From: Amblyornis subalaris
Lineage: Eukaryota; Chordata; Aves; Passeriformes; Ptilonorhynchidae
Length of the DNA stretch: 64,000 nt
Direction of reading: 5' to 3'
NCBI GenBank assembly: GCA_018881555.1
Contig: JACAXG010000053.1
Location: 2,035,210-2,099,209 of the forward strand
In this document: positions 52,488 through 64,000 of the stretch, piece by piece
Layout: every line of letters begins with the position of its first letter
How positions within the stretch are numbered: position 1 is the first letter of the stretch
Notes under the pieces: model-generated
Databases searched by the model: none
What the model was told of the DNA's origin: nothing
Seen by the model: the letters and a program-made list of their open reading frames with translations, nothing else
Program-made: the position numbers and the translations under genes

Positions 52488-53195
52488 ATATCAACAGCTG
52501 ATATACAGTTTTATGAACCCTGAACAAATACAACCTATGCTCTTGCCTTGCCATTTATTCTGAAATTGTGTTCTCCTCCATGAAGCGGGAAAAGTAAATG
52601 AGTAAATTTAGCTTGTATTTCGCTCTACAGGAACAACTCTTAACCATATCAGGGCAGAGCCCATCACTGCTGAAGTGTCATAAACAGCTCCACACCAATT
52701 TTTCCATACAATCAAAGTCAGCTACCCAGTTACTTTGCAAACAAGAAGAGATGAAGTGCCTAGGAAGTGTAACTAACTTGAAAGATTTCAAAGTGTGATC
52801 TGAAAGTCTAACGTCGACTACACTAAGGACACAGAAAATATAAAGGAATTTTTGCAAAGGAAATTTTTCCTTTAGTATGGTTTCAGTCAGCATTATTAAA
52901 GCTAAAAGCACTTGAAAAGAACATATGCTTAGGTTGTAGACTCAGTCAAAACTGTTTTTAAACTATTAATAACACATTATCTATTGCTATTACTTAATTT
53001 GTAAACAACGTATATTAGATATTTACAAACATAAAAGGTTGAATAATAACCTGTGTTCACTACCAAAAGCCCTTTCAGGTAATAGCAACTTACTGAAGCT
53101 CTCCTTGTTCTCAGAAAAGCGTTGTTATAAAGCAAATCTCCATTGTGCTGTAAAGCTGCACGGCATTTTAAAGGCAAATGTAGTATTTCACAGAC

Positions 53196-53715
53196 TGTCC
53201 CAGTAGTGGCCAGGACAGAGTTGATTTTCTCAAAGTAGTTATGAGAGAGAGCAAGGGAAGGGCCGGGACGGGCCTGGGCTGGGGGTCAGGGAGAGGGTAG
53301 AGCTTGTAGCCTCATGGGTGAGCTTAAGTTTTATTCCACACCATTCACATCATCACTGGAGAATGGAAGTAGGGATTCTCACTTCTCTGAAGAAAATGGG
53401 GTATTGGCTTGAGGTGGTGGAAAAAAGGCTTCGTGTGGAGGATCCGGGGCCATTTTTTTTGTGTTTTGTGGCCACGAGAGGCCTCAGTAGGTGACTATCT
53501 TTTTTTTTTTAATGTAACTCACTCTTTTGTATACTTTTGTTATTAATATTGTTGCTGTTATTCTTTGTTTTATTAATTTCATTGCTGTTTTTCAAGTAAA
53601 CTGTTCTTCACCCAGAATCTGTGCTTTTTGTCTCCCTCTTACGGAGAGGGGTGTGTGGGGGAAGGGAGCAGCTTGAGTGGAGTTTATTTTCCAGCTGGGT
53701 TTTAAAACCAGCACA
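53196..53715 (+). mobile_element. Solo LTR, avian ERVL type
   Basis: This 520 bp LTR starts TGTCCCAGTAGTGGCCAGGA (53196) followed by CAGAGTTGATTTTC, the usual opening of bird ERVL LTRs. It ends with CCAGCTGGGTTTTAAAACCA then GCACA, a variant of the common ending. A variant poly(A) signal AGTAAA lies at 53595-53600, followed by the usual CTTTTTGTCTCCCTCTTACG stretch. The flanks CAGAC (53191-53195) and CTGAC (53716-53720) look like a 5-bp target duplication with one mismatch, fitting ERVL. No internal region is present. Confidence 0.83.
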
Positions 53716-54310
53716 CTGACAAAAAAAAAAAGTGGTTTAAAACAGAGAGATTGCAACAGCTGTATCATAACATTACAAAACACCTCAAGCTTCCAGATAT
53801 CAGCAGGCAGACCCTGTAGCTCAGGAGGAAAAATATGAATACATACAAAAGCTTAACTTAGACACCACTAAAACACAGATTGCATTCTGATACTCAACCA
53901 ACATAAAACAATTCAGACAAGAACCTTCAGAAACTCCTCATTTTGCCTAACAAAAAGCATATAGAGATCTTTATTTTAATTTTAAAAGAAATCTTTACTT
54001 CACCCTCTCATGTCTTTAAATGTACCCTGTAAATATTTCATAATGTTTAGCCTCATGAAGTTGACAATTATTACCTCTAGTAACGGGAACAAAATTTTTN
54101 ACAGAGCTTAAGGCCAAAAGAAGTTATTACAGCCCATGAAGTCTCCACTATCCAGAAGAATGCAGGTCACATGAACTGGTCAACTGTTTTGTTGAAAGCT
54201 GTGTGTTCCAACTCTTGAATTAATATTGAAATTCCCATCTCCACGTGTTCACCGCCACTGTATGATGTGTGTGGATTGGGCATGGGTCAAACCCCAAGAC
54301 AACACCAATC

Positions 54311-55152
54311 GTAAAACCATAGAACAGCTTGGGTCAGAAGGGACCTTAAAGATCATCTAGTTCCAACTTTTCTGTCATGGGCTGGGAACCTTCCACTAGA
54401 CCAGGTAGTTCAGAGCTCCATCCAACCTGGACTTGAACACTTCCAGGGATGGGGCATTCTCAACTTCTCCCGGCAAACTCTTTCCGTGTCTCACCACCCT
54501 CATAGTAAAGAATTTCTTCCTAATATCTAATCTAAACCTACTCTCTTTCAGTTTAAAGCCATTACCCTTGTCCTGTCATTACACGCTCTTGTGAAAAGTC
54601 CCTCCCCAGCTTTCTGGTAGGCTCCCTTCAGGTACTGGAAGGCAGCAATCAGGTCTTCCNGAAGCCTTCTCTTTTCCAGGCTGAACAATCCCAATACTCT
54701 CAGCCTTTCCTCTGTTCTGAGGGTGCTGATTAGAGGTGTGGAGGTTCTCCATCCCTCTAATCATCTTGGTGGCCTGCTCTGGACTCACTCCAACAGGTTG
54801 ATGTCCTTCCTGTGCTGGGGACCCCAGAGCTGGATGGATTACTCCAGGCTCCAGATGGGGTTTTACCAGAGCAGAGCAGAGGGGCAGAATTCCCTCCCTC
54901 ACCCTGCTGGCCACGCTGCTTTGGAAGCAGCCCAGGACACATTTGGCTTTCTGGGCTGCAAGGGCACAGGGCCAGGTCATGTCCAGCCTCCCACTCACCA
55001 GCACTCCCGAATCCTCATCAGCAGGGCTGCTCTCTATCTGTTCATCCCCCAGTCTGGACTGATCCCAGGAGTTGCCCTGACCCAAGTGCAGCACCAGCAC
55101 TTGGTCTTGTTAAACCTCATGAGATTCCCATGGGCCCACTTGAGGTGCAAAT
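54311..55152 (-). mobile_element. CR1 LINE, long 5'-truncated copy
   Basis: About 840 bp of CR1 in reverse orientation. The 3' end is at 54311 (AAACCATAGAACAGCTTGGG, then CAGAAGGGACCTTAAAGATC). Known blocks follow in order: TTCCAGGGATGGGGCATTC, TTTAAAGCCATTACCCTTGT, CAGGCTGAACAATCCCAAT, CTGTGCTGGGGACCCCAGAG, and GTTAAACCTCATGAGATTCC near the 5' break. It is better preserved than the other copies, which explains the overlapping open frames of up to 173 codons on both strands here. These frames are not genes. Confidence 0.93.
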
Positions 55153-58100
55153 TAGACTTCTTACATCCGATAAGAATATCCTTCAACAATGCCAGAGAAG
55201 GAAATTAAGTTCTAACTGTAGATTTCAGCAACCACAAGTGAGAATGATTTACTTTTTAAGATAATGTAGGAAGAAAGAATATTAAAATAAAATGCTAAAA
55301 GGAGACAGTTAAATAAAACTTAAAAAATTAAACAGGTCTAGCTGTTTTTATAAGAGCACCAGACACCGGCTGGGAAACTAAGCAGTGCCCACCTCCCCAG
55401 GCATTCAGGTTGAAATTCTTCTGGGTGGCAGGCTGCTCTGCCACATCTCCAGAGGGAGCAGNCCATGGCTCTGGGAAATGGACAACTGTGGCTCCTGCTG
55501 TGACCAATGAAAACTGTCATTCTTAATCCTGTGAATTGAACCCAACTAAAATGAAACAATTTACAGGTAAAATATAAGGAGAATAAGACTAATTCGAGTG
55601 GCATTGCTGTCTGGACAAATCAGTTTCANTGATTCAATTGCCCTATTTGTAAACTGGAGATAATACTTCAATTGCAGTCTCAGAAAGAAGCTGAGAAGAT
55701 TAATTCATACTATCTGGAACATGAGAAGCACTATAAAAGTGCTAATTAGCAATTATAAAGCTTTATTATGGGTTAACCTTGGCCAAAAAAATGAAATAAA
55801 ACTCTATTAGGCTTTAAATATACAAAGATTAAAATAAGAAATGTGTAACGCAATGGGTCGCTGATAAACATTCCAGGCAATCTAACATTCATTGCACTCC
55901 CTACATCAAACAGTCCCTGGACAATTACTGTGTACCAGCACAGGAGCTTGATAAATGGATTTTACTTTGCTCATTGATTTGCTCATGTCACAGAAACATT
56001 ATTGTTACAGAATCTGCACACTTGATAGTTCCCAGGAATGTATTTTGTCAATGTTTTAAGAAAAGATTTCATTAGAAACAATACTGGCAGATTTTTATTT
56101 GTGGAAAAAAAATTGCCTCATCATAGAAACAAACAGCATTAAAATTCATTTCTGATGCTCTTCCCTTTCCCTCCTCTCATGTCTCAGTGAACATCCATGT
56201 CTCTGGTTATATATATTAATTTCTGGTATGTCGTTTTGCTTTACATAGGAATGTTTCAATAGCAGACTATCTATAGCAGATCAGATTTCTGTTATAAATA
56301 CTCCTTAGATATACTTTTGCTCCCTTTAAAGTGGTCCCATAATAAGAAGAAGTGTGTTTCTCACATTGTATTTTTTTTCCCCTTGGCTAAATATTTACAT
56401 TACCACGTTATAAGAAAAAGAAGGCTTTTGAACAGAACCAAAGCAGTTCAAGAGCATCTTTGATTTAATGTCATGTCTTGGAATGTTAATACTTCATCAT
56501 CAGGCTAATATCTATGTGTGCTGCATTTATATGGCAAACTTAAAACAAAAAGCCACGCTAAATGCCAGAGTCCCTGCTATTACCGTGCCACTTAGGTACT
56601 TAAAAATTAATGTTTAGTTCTCCTTCTAAAAGCGCAAGTCTCATTCTTATCTCTGATAAACTGATGAAGAGAAATCTCTTAAAAATGTTCGGGTCTGACC
56701 TCAATTCTGAACTTCAGAGGCATAAAACAACAGACAAGTCTTTATACATGTATCAGTCAGTTCTCTCAGCAGGCTACCAGAATCCAAGATCAGAGACTGC
56801 CGATACTTAAAAAGTCAAATTCTGCCTGCAGATGTGCATGTTGAACTCCCACTGAAATCAGCAGGGTGAGTTCATACAAGGAAAAATTTGGCTTTAAATG
56901 AAATCTGTTGATCTAATAATAGCATTTTCTACCAAAATGGGTTGGAGGTAGAAAAAATTTCCAGTTTTACTGGTCACCTTTTTTCTTCTTTAGAATTTAG
57001 AAATTTTTCTGCACCTGTTGTCGGGGAAAAGTTNTCGGTATTCTTTAGCCCAAAGGTCCTTAATCAAAGAGAAAATAGTTAATATGTTCTGTTAATAATT
57101 GTGTTAATACAGTTATCACAAATCTGATACAAATTGGGTTAAATTTGGTGCAGCTCTTTCCCAGGTGCTTGTTCTTTTGAAAAATGGTCTACAAGAAGCT
57201 GCTTCTCACACTAGTTTTTGTGATTCCCCAAAAATTTAATTAAAGATTACTCATTTTTTTGTTGTTCTTTGTTAGCAGAGCAATGTTATTTTTTCTGTAT
57301 CACAATTATGCTACTGTCTCCCAATAAGTAGTACGGTGAAGAGTAGTCTTAATTTTAAAAGACTGATTTTACTTCTCTGACTGCTCATCTTTTCCTTACA
57401 ATTGCTATGTAAAAAAAGATTTTGCATTTTCCCTTAAAACAGGTAGCTTGATATAGAAAAAAAACTTACATAATCTAGTCTGTAAAACATTCACTATAAA
57501 TACAGTGGTAGCATCTAAACATGAGATCAGACATGTATAACATTGCAAAAGAAGTCACCAGAGGGAATGATGGTTTGCTGCAGGTATTTAAAATGGACTT
57601 AGGTATAGGCTATTGCCGTAGTTATTGCCACAACCAAATCTCCAATCTTATCTGACTGATTACATGGAAACAACAGGCAAATTAGACTTTTAGATTAAAT
57701 TCATATCAGTAAAAAATACATGATTATTACATATTAAATAACCACTTGTGAATATATTTCTTTTTGTGTGAGAAAACAAATTGATTTGTAAGCTGTTAAA
57801 ATGAGATTAAGAGACCACAGGACACAACCGAGCAACTTTCATCTTCTACAAGCTAAGAAGCATAACAGAACTAAAATCAGCTGGTGCAACTACATGATGA
57901 AANGCTTCATGGTTTTTAATTCAATTTCGTATTTAAGACAAACCTTAGCAAATTAAACTTGCCCTCAACGGTGACAACCAAACAACCCTATTAAATTCTC
58001 TGTTGTATAAAAATGCATTTTACAAAAGGTAAAAACAACATACCAGGCTGTTCCCAATTTGGTAATGTGGTTAGCTGAAGTGTCTTTGATGTATAACAAC

Positions 58101-60618
58101 ATCCTGAAAGTTTATCCATTAAAAAATTGAACAAACTTCAACTATTTCTTCCATTATAGCAAACTCCAGAAAGTTTTAAATTCACAGGAACGTTATACAT
58201 AGTAAGGACATCTGTAGGATGTCAAAGTGTTCCAGTGAATTTCAGTATGGTTTTGTTTTATTTTAAAATACAGTTTATTATGTTTTTATGTACTCTAATG
58301 TTGTTTTAGTTTATATTAGCAGTAAAACTGTTGATGAAGAGTTGACATTTGGTAAGTTTTGGGTTTACTGACCATATTTATACTTAAAACCTAAAAGTCC
58401 TCTCGTCTGCCATTAGATCATCTCCTTTTATCGTATCTTACTTAGAACAATCTCTAAACTGCATATATTTTACAAATACAAAAGCTGTTTATAAAGATCA
58501 TCCCTAATTCTCCTAGGGACTAATTTCTGGGTTTTGGAAAGCTGGAAAATTCATTCATAGGAAATGGTTATTCTGTATATAATAGTTTTAAAAGTCACAG
58601 AGTCCAGCACAGAACTTACTAAGAGACTTACTAGAGGAAATAGGACATCTTAACTCAGATTGATTACAGCCTTTGGTGGTAACAGCTGGCTTCAAATTAA
58701 ACTGAAAAAACGTATATGCATTTTGAAGTNGCTTAAGAAAATATCATAAATAACTATTGTATGATTCTATCAAAGAATGATGCGTATGAAATGGTAAGGG
58801 AGGCATTTGTAACAGTAATTACTTCAGTTATAATCTGAAGAAAACATTAATACTTCCATCTCCAATAAGGCAGGCAAATAGTTTCCCATTCAGCTATGAA
58901 CCAATGGATGCTGTCATCTTTTAATTGTGCAAACAATTTGAAAACACTTAATCAAATCATAGTTCACAGTCTAAAATTCTGCATAAAAAATGTTCCTATA
59001 CTTTTGGGTTTTTAAAACTAAGAATAATGAGTGTAGCTATAGTATAAAGCCTATCAGTAAAGAAGGACAATTAAAAAATATCTCAGAAGCTGCTGTATGT
59101 GCAGTGTCATTTTGCTTTACAGACTGGACTGCATGGGCTCTGCTAAGTTAATTTGGTGCATAGCTTAACTTTGTGTTACCAAAAAATTAACAAGAGAATA
59201 GGCATCACATTGCAATCTGTCCACAATTTGCTTTAACATGGATCTGGTACTCCTATTGATATCTAGTTCGTTGGAAGTTCTGGTTATTCAATACATCTTC
59301 CAGGTAATTATTTCTTCCACAGATTCTATTGATCTATTTAGAACTGATCTCCAGTACAAATCTTCATTGCTAGGACGAGATGAATGGGGACAATTGGCTT
59401 ACTTCTAGGTGTCATTCATTAATTTTCCTGTTTGTGANCCCTAATAACTACTTATAAAAATAATTCTTTTTTTTTTTGAGAAGGATAGAAAATTATTAAT
59501 TACTGAAGAATTTCAAATAATTTTGGAATGAGAATATAAATTAGAAATTCAACAACTCACTTTGCTGTCAGAATCTCCACAGTAGGCAGCTGTCTGCACA
59601 GTTCCCTCACAACACCACTGTAAGAGTTCACTTTGCTGAAATACCTCTTGTCAGCACAGTAGTGACTGAACAGTACCAAAATGAATTACAAAAGAATATA
59701 TAAGGCTTTTTAAAAATTATTATTATTTAAATGAACTACCTATCCTCATTCATTGTCCTACAATTGAGGTTGCTGATTTAGTATTAAAATGTTTGTAGTA
59801 ATATTGAATTTTAACCTTGCCAAATCTATTTATTTTCTTTCTATGGCTGGATATGAAACCAACTGAAATTTAGCTTTTTTTTCAAGAGGTTGTCTTACTT
59901 TTTGTCTCATCTTGAGAAAAGGTGACTAGGGACAAAAGGATTGTCCCCAGTCCCTGCACACAGAATGTCATTTTGGAGTAGATGATGAGCAGATCAGTGA
60001 TCACTTAATTTCTGATTCATGAATAACTGCAAACTCTATTTGGCTTACAAATAAATAAATTTCAAGCTGACACTTTCCAGTGAACATTTGTCAGTGACAT
60101 GCAATTAGCTACAACTGTCAATTAAGCTGAAGTGAGTCTGAAATAAACAGCATATAATGCAAATAAAATTGTATTAAAATCGTAAATAGGCTGCGAAAAA
60201 AGAATTTAAAAGGATACTCTTAGCCTTTGTGAATATCCTTGTTTCATTAAACACATAAAATCCATAATCTATATACAAAATTCATGTAACTGTAAAAGTG
60301 AAGAGCAACCAGCAGTTCTTAAGAAGCAAGACTAAGACTTTCATGAAAATTCCTTACAAAGAAATACAAGACTTATGTCACTAAATTCTGTTCTGCTTTT
60401 CACAGTTATCAATCATCATACTGAGTCAAGGTGCCCTCTTTATGTGACAATGAAGGAGAACTAATTATCCTATAGCAGACTGGAGTTAATTGAAAAAAAT
60501 TCTGCATGAGTCTACATGAATAGACTTTCATTTGGAAGGTGTTCTTGAGATATGCACTTCTATTTTGAACGAAAGAAACCACAGACACTACTACCTGATC
60601 TTGATTTTTGTTGTTGNT

Positions 60619-60645
60619 GGTTTTTTTTGTTTTGTTTTGTTTTGG
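60619..60645. repeat. GTTTT simple repeat
   Basis: A run of T followed by three GTTTT units. An N just before it at 60617 may reflect slippage or poor base calling. Confidence 0.9.
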
Positions 60646-61790
60646 TTTCATTTTACGGTGGTTAAAAAAAAGTAAATTAGAAAGTAGTTATATAACCCAC
60701 GGAGTCTAGAGGCTCTGCTGTTCCCTTACAGTGCTGTGTATGACAGAAAACTGAAGCAGTTATATGCTGCTAGTGGTATGTTAGAATATCACTGGCATAA
60801 AAAAGTGCTTTGCATTGTGCTCTCGTGAATATGTTGGGAGTAGCTGAACTACCTTCAGCTAAAGATAAACCACACCATTAAAATTGGCTTCTCAGTCACA
60901 AAACTCCATGTACAACATCTCAAAACAGTGGCTCCTAATTTAAAAAACTAATTTTTCAGACTGCAAAAGTATAAAAATCTGAAACTTCCTATGGGTACTA
61001 ATTTCTATTAGTATTTCTCAGCAGATGTTTACAGAGACAACGAAACAGTGAGAAGGTATCAGCATGGGATGTAATGCCATGATTGTTGCATGCTGCTAGC
61101 ATGAGCATTATCAAGGTTTTGGATGGTTTGGAGCAAAGAAGAGTCTCTGGGGAAGACAGAGAGGCAAATTGGTTCTACTGCCAATTCCTGGAATGGGTCT
61201 TTGAATAAGATACCAAATGGATGAGGTAGGCGTGATTGCATATCAATTGCATAGCAAAAGCTTCANATAAAAACGGAATGGTGGTCTCATGGGCCCCTAA
61301 GTGTTCCGGGCATTCTGATGAAAAGGAGAAAATTTTGTTAGTGATTGCAAGAAGAAAGCATCGTTGAATTTGCTGCACAGAGGAGTAGGAATCATAGGCC
61401 ATGTCTAAAATATGATCTGAGCTACAATCAAATTGATCAGGCAATGGATATTAGGGGACATAATAGATTCATTTGGGCTTGAACTGAATTTAAGACAGTT
61501 GAATGATGATTTGGATTTCACTGGACAGAAAGGTAGACTTGGAAGGGAAACAGAAAGAATGTGTGTTATTAAGGAAGTAAGTTATATTTCAGTCTGCAGT
61601 TAAGATCACTCATATGAGAGAAGAAAAAAGGGAGAATAACAAATGACAGCAGAGAAATCTGAAGAATATTTTGAGTATAGATCATCTCTAGTCTAGGTCG
61701 CATCCTTTGGGGCAGATGGGTAAAATTACCTCTTGTCCTCACAATCAGTGATCAACACCAATTTGTACATTAATACAGATCAAGCATCTG

Positions 61791-61809
61791 TAATAATAAT
61801 AATAATAAT
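61791..61809. repeat. TAA trinucleotide microsatellite
   Basis: Six uninterrupted TAA units plus one base. Confidence 0.95.
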
Positions 61810-63574
61810 CCATTAATACTGATCAAGGAGCTACTATTTTGTGTTAGTTCAAAGTTATACCATGACCTTAAGAGCTCCAACAATTATAACTAAAGAGAAC
61901 ACAGTGACAAATGGCACTAGGTTAAACACATTTGCTAGGAAGATATTCATCAGCTTAGATTTGGGAAAGCTACTGTGATCCAAATCAGGAGAAGGATTTG
62001 CAAGAAATGCAATCACATATGACCAACATTTTGAAGATCTGCTCAGAAGGTGTTTGGGTTTCTAAGGTGTATAGAAAGAAATAGGTACCTTCCCTCACAC
62101 TGTAATAAAAGTCATTGTGACACAAATTATAAAAACCAGAGCAAGGAAGAGACATGTATAATATATCAATTGGATAATGTTTGGCTGATAATATAATTCA
62201 TAAAGAAAAAATCCTTATTGTTTACTAACAACTTTTAACTGAAGGCTACATAACTTCAACAAATTTAGCTTTTAATTGAAACATTTGCAAAGGAAAAGTA
62301 TTTAACCTTTAAGTGAATCGATTAATAAATCACTAAGTGTGTTATCTAGAATGAATTTATTTATTTTTTAAACCATAACAGGATTCAGAACTATAATGAT
62401 GGAGTCAACACTCCTGGTCATAGCTTTAGAATTAAGCAACTTGCTTTGTTTTCTAGTAATAGCAGCGATTCAGTGTTTCTGTTCAGAACATCTTCTTCAA
62501 AATTAAAAAACAAAACCAAACCATGGTTATAATTGCGCTTTCTGAGAATTTATAAATAGATCTCTTCTGTTCATTTATGAATTTAAATGAATATAAACAA
62601 ATTTTGCAGCTACATGTTCATCAGCTACCAAGTATTTCATTTGTTCTTGTACAGTATTTTTACAGGATGCTCATTAAACTTTCTGTGTGATTAAAACTCG
62701 AGGACTTCCATTTTAATAAACTACATTTGATTTTTAAAGGCATTTTTTTCTTGCCATTAGTCATTCTATTTCCTCTTTCTTAGATCCTAATGTTCTACTA
62801 GAGAAAATAACAGTTAGCTCAGGTCTCTTTCAAAATGACTGATGATTCCCATTTATGTGACTGGAACAGAGGCACTTTGTTCTTATCAAAATGGCAACTG
62901 CCTCTATTGTGCTCTAGCTGAAGGAATCCTGTATTATTTATCAAGCCTGTCCATGGCAGTCATGCTGAAAGAGGACAAGTCTGCCCAAGTTTCTCAANAA
63001 GCAATGATTTTATGAAACAACCCTTAAAAGCAGATAAGCATTAAGTTATAGAAAATAATGACAGTTTTTACAGGTTTGCTGATTTTTTTAGACTATCTTT
63101 AGTTATGAAGCCTATTTATCAAAAAAGACAGCAAATACCACTGTCATGAACAACCCCCCAGAAACCTATATATTTTAAATTATTTAAACTCTACTCTACA
63201 AGTATAGAAAGGATTATGTATTCATCATACCTTAAAAAGTATAATCAAGAAAAATAATTTAATATACTTTTATCATACATTCTCCTATCTATTCCATTTT
63301 GCTTTCTTTAACTGTTAACTTTGCCTCTCCTGAGTAAACAGTGAGTGTGCTGAGGATTTTTACACATTTCTGCAGTGTTTTTACACGTCAGCAATATACA
63401 TTCTTAATAATGATTCCATTGCATTTTAATTTCTGAACTCTTTACAAGTACTTTTTAACATCAATCACTATGGTACAAAGCTATCAATTTCTCACTCTAA
63501 ATGAAAATTACTGGTATGGGGATTCATACAATGAACAATTTTATACTCAGAAATACTGATACATTGACACATAC

Positions 63575-63843
63575 CTTGACTTTTTCCAAGTGATCCTGCA
63601 GAGAATCAATTAGCAGGTCCCCCACTGGCTGCCAGGATCCCTTGAATGCTTCAGCCTGGCGTAGTTTCAGGTCCAGTTCATCCATTGCCTCTTGAAGGCC
63701 CTGCAGTCTTTCAAGAGCATCGTCAATCTTCTTTTGCCAATCAGCAGACTGTAGATTCAGCTTGTCCCACTCCGTTCTGACCTCATCTGCTTGCCTTTGG
63801 AGAAGTTTAGGGACATTGCGGGCTCTTTCCTCAGGTGACAGAT
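63575..63843 (-). CDS. DMD: Dystrophin exon 59 (end of spectrin repeat 23, start of repeat 24)
   Basis: This internal coding exon of dystrophin is 269 bp, the length I recall for human exon 59. It encodes two bases of a split codon plus 89 residues. Recognisable stretches are SPEERARNV, SADWQKKIDDALERLQ, DELDLKLRQAE and SWQPVGDLLIDSLQDHLEKVK minus its last residue pair, all close to human dystrophin around residues 2890-2979. The acceptor is CACGTTTAG after a pyrimidine-rich stretch at 63844-63870; the donor is GTCAAG followed by GTATGT. An open frame continues past both ends (63524-63904), but the splice signals and homology set the exon limits. The protein part is the last helix of rod repeat 23 and helices A and B of repeat 24. 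Dystrophin is the sarcolemmal linker between F-actin and the dystroglycan complex. This exon is in all isoforms from Dp427 to Dp116 and absent from Dp71. Confidence 0.97.
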
Positions 63844-64000
63844 CTAAACGTGAAAGTGAAGAGGCTTTTAAGACATTGTGTCTTAGAACTAAAACAGTTG
63901 CCATCTGGATAAGTTGAAACTCAGTAAGAAACTATTCATAACCAAAGGCACCTGTGAAATTTGTTTTATTAATGCATTCTCATTTGAAAATCTCTTAAAA
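63844..64000 (-). other. DMD: DMD intron 58, 3' end only
   Basis: Only the last 157 bases of this phase 1 intron are in the window. They hold the acceptor of exon 59 (AG at 63844-63845) and its pyrimidine-rich stretch. The open frame crossing into exon 59 is intronic chance coding. Nothing else is seen. Confidence 0.9.

Larger units (their letters stand above)
40890..63574 (-). other. DMD: DMD intron 59 (complete, 22,685 bp)
   Basis: This phase 0 intron starts with GTATGT at 63574 and ends with CACAG at 40890. It is AT-rich and holds most of the recognisable repeats in the window: an old CR1/L3-type LINE (45190-46230), a CR1 with a nested solo LTR (49212-51250), an ERVL-type LTR (53196-53715), a second long CR1 (54311-55152), AT-rich simple repeats (42850-42965, 47028-47118) and a TAA microsatellite (61791-61809). 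Stretches 40890-42850, 42970-45190, 47120-49210, 51250-53190 and 55155-63574 show no gene or recognised repeat family. Open frames there are short and of unremarkable composition. Confidence 0.9.

Noticed and set aside
53814..53826. GTAGCTCAGGAGG, similar to a tRNA A-box
   Set aside because: There is no B-box at a suitable distance and no cloverleaf can be folded by eye.
54579..55264. Long overlapping open frames (150-173 codons) on both strands
   Set aside because: They lie entirely in a CR1 LINE (54311-55152) or run just past it. The GC-rich repeat sequence gives open frames by composition.
61059..61444. Two overlapping minus-strand frames (60 and 89 codons) that might be a decayed transposase
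   Set aside because: No motif of a transposase family could be identified. They are best treated as chance frames unless a profile search finds a hit.

Overview
The window is a stretch of vertebrate, almost certainly avian, nuclear DNA from inside the dystrophin gene (DMD), which runs on the minus strand. Three internal coding exons are recognisable and together account for all confidently coding sequence: exon 59 (63575-63843, 269 bp), exon 60 (40743-40889, 147 bp) and exon 61 (8226-8304, 79 bp). Numbering follows the 79-exon human gene. All three have AG/GT splice borders, lengths that match the human exons as I recall them, and compatible phases (intron 58 phase 1, intron 59 phase 0, intron 60 phase 0, intron 61 phase 1). 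Spliced together they encode the end of spectrin-like repeat 23, all of repeat 24 and the start of hinge 4, ending just before the WW domain that helps bind beta-dystroglycan.

The rest, more than 99 percent, is intron: the tail of intron 58 (63844-64000), all of intron 59 (40890-63574, 22.7 kb), all of intron 60 (8305-40742, 32.4 kb) and the first 8.2 kb of intron 61 (1-8225). The DNA is AT-rich and repeat-poor. The interspersed repeats are those expected of a bird: CR1 LINE fragments (about 15645-16400, 23365-23517, 38120-38175, 49212-51250, 54311-55152), one much older CR1/L3-type LINE (about 45190-46230), and retroviral LTRs without internal genes (49842-50590 nested inside a CR1; 53196-53715 of ERVL type; a possible fragment at 21370-21594). 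Short microsatellites and a few minisatellites are scattered through. CR1 dominance, these LTR types and the lack of mammalian Alu/L1/MIR-like repeats support a bird; the species cannot be told from this window. Single N bases occur roughly every 0.5-1 kb, as in a draft assembly; none fall in the exons.

No nested gene, RNA gene, CRISPR array or prokaryote-like system is visible, and the alternative promoters known for the short dystrophins (Dp260, Dp140, Dp116, Dp71) map to other introns. The open frames of 60-170 codons outside the exons are chance frames or frames crossing CR1 and LTR sequence. The most useful non-coding leads are a MEF2 plus E-box cluster in intron 61, a CpG cluster in intron 60, a candidate ratchet (recursive) splice site in intron 60, and the layered CR1/LTR insertion in intron 59.
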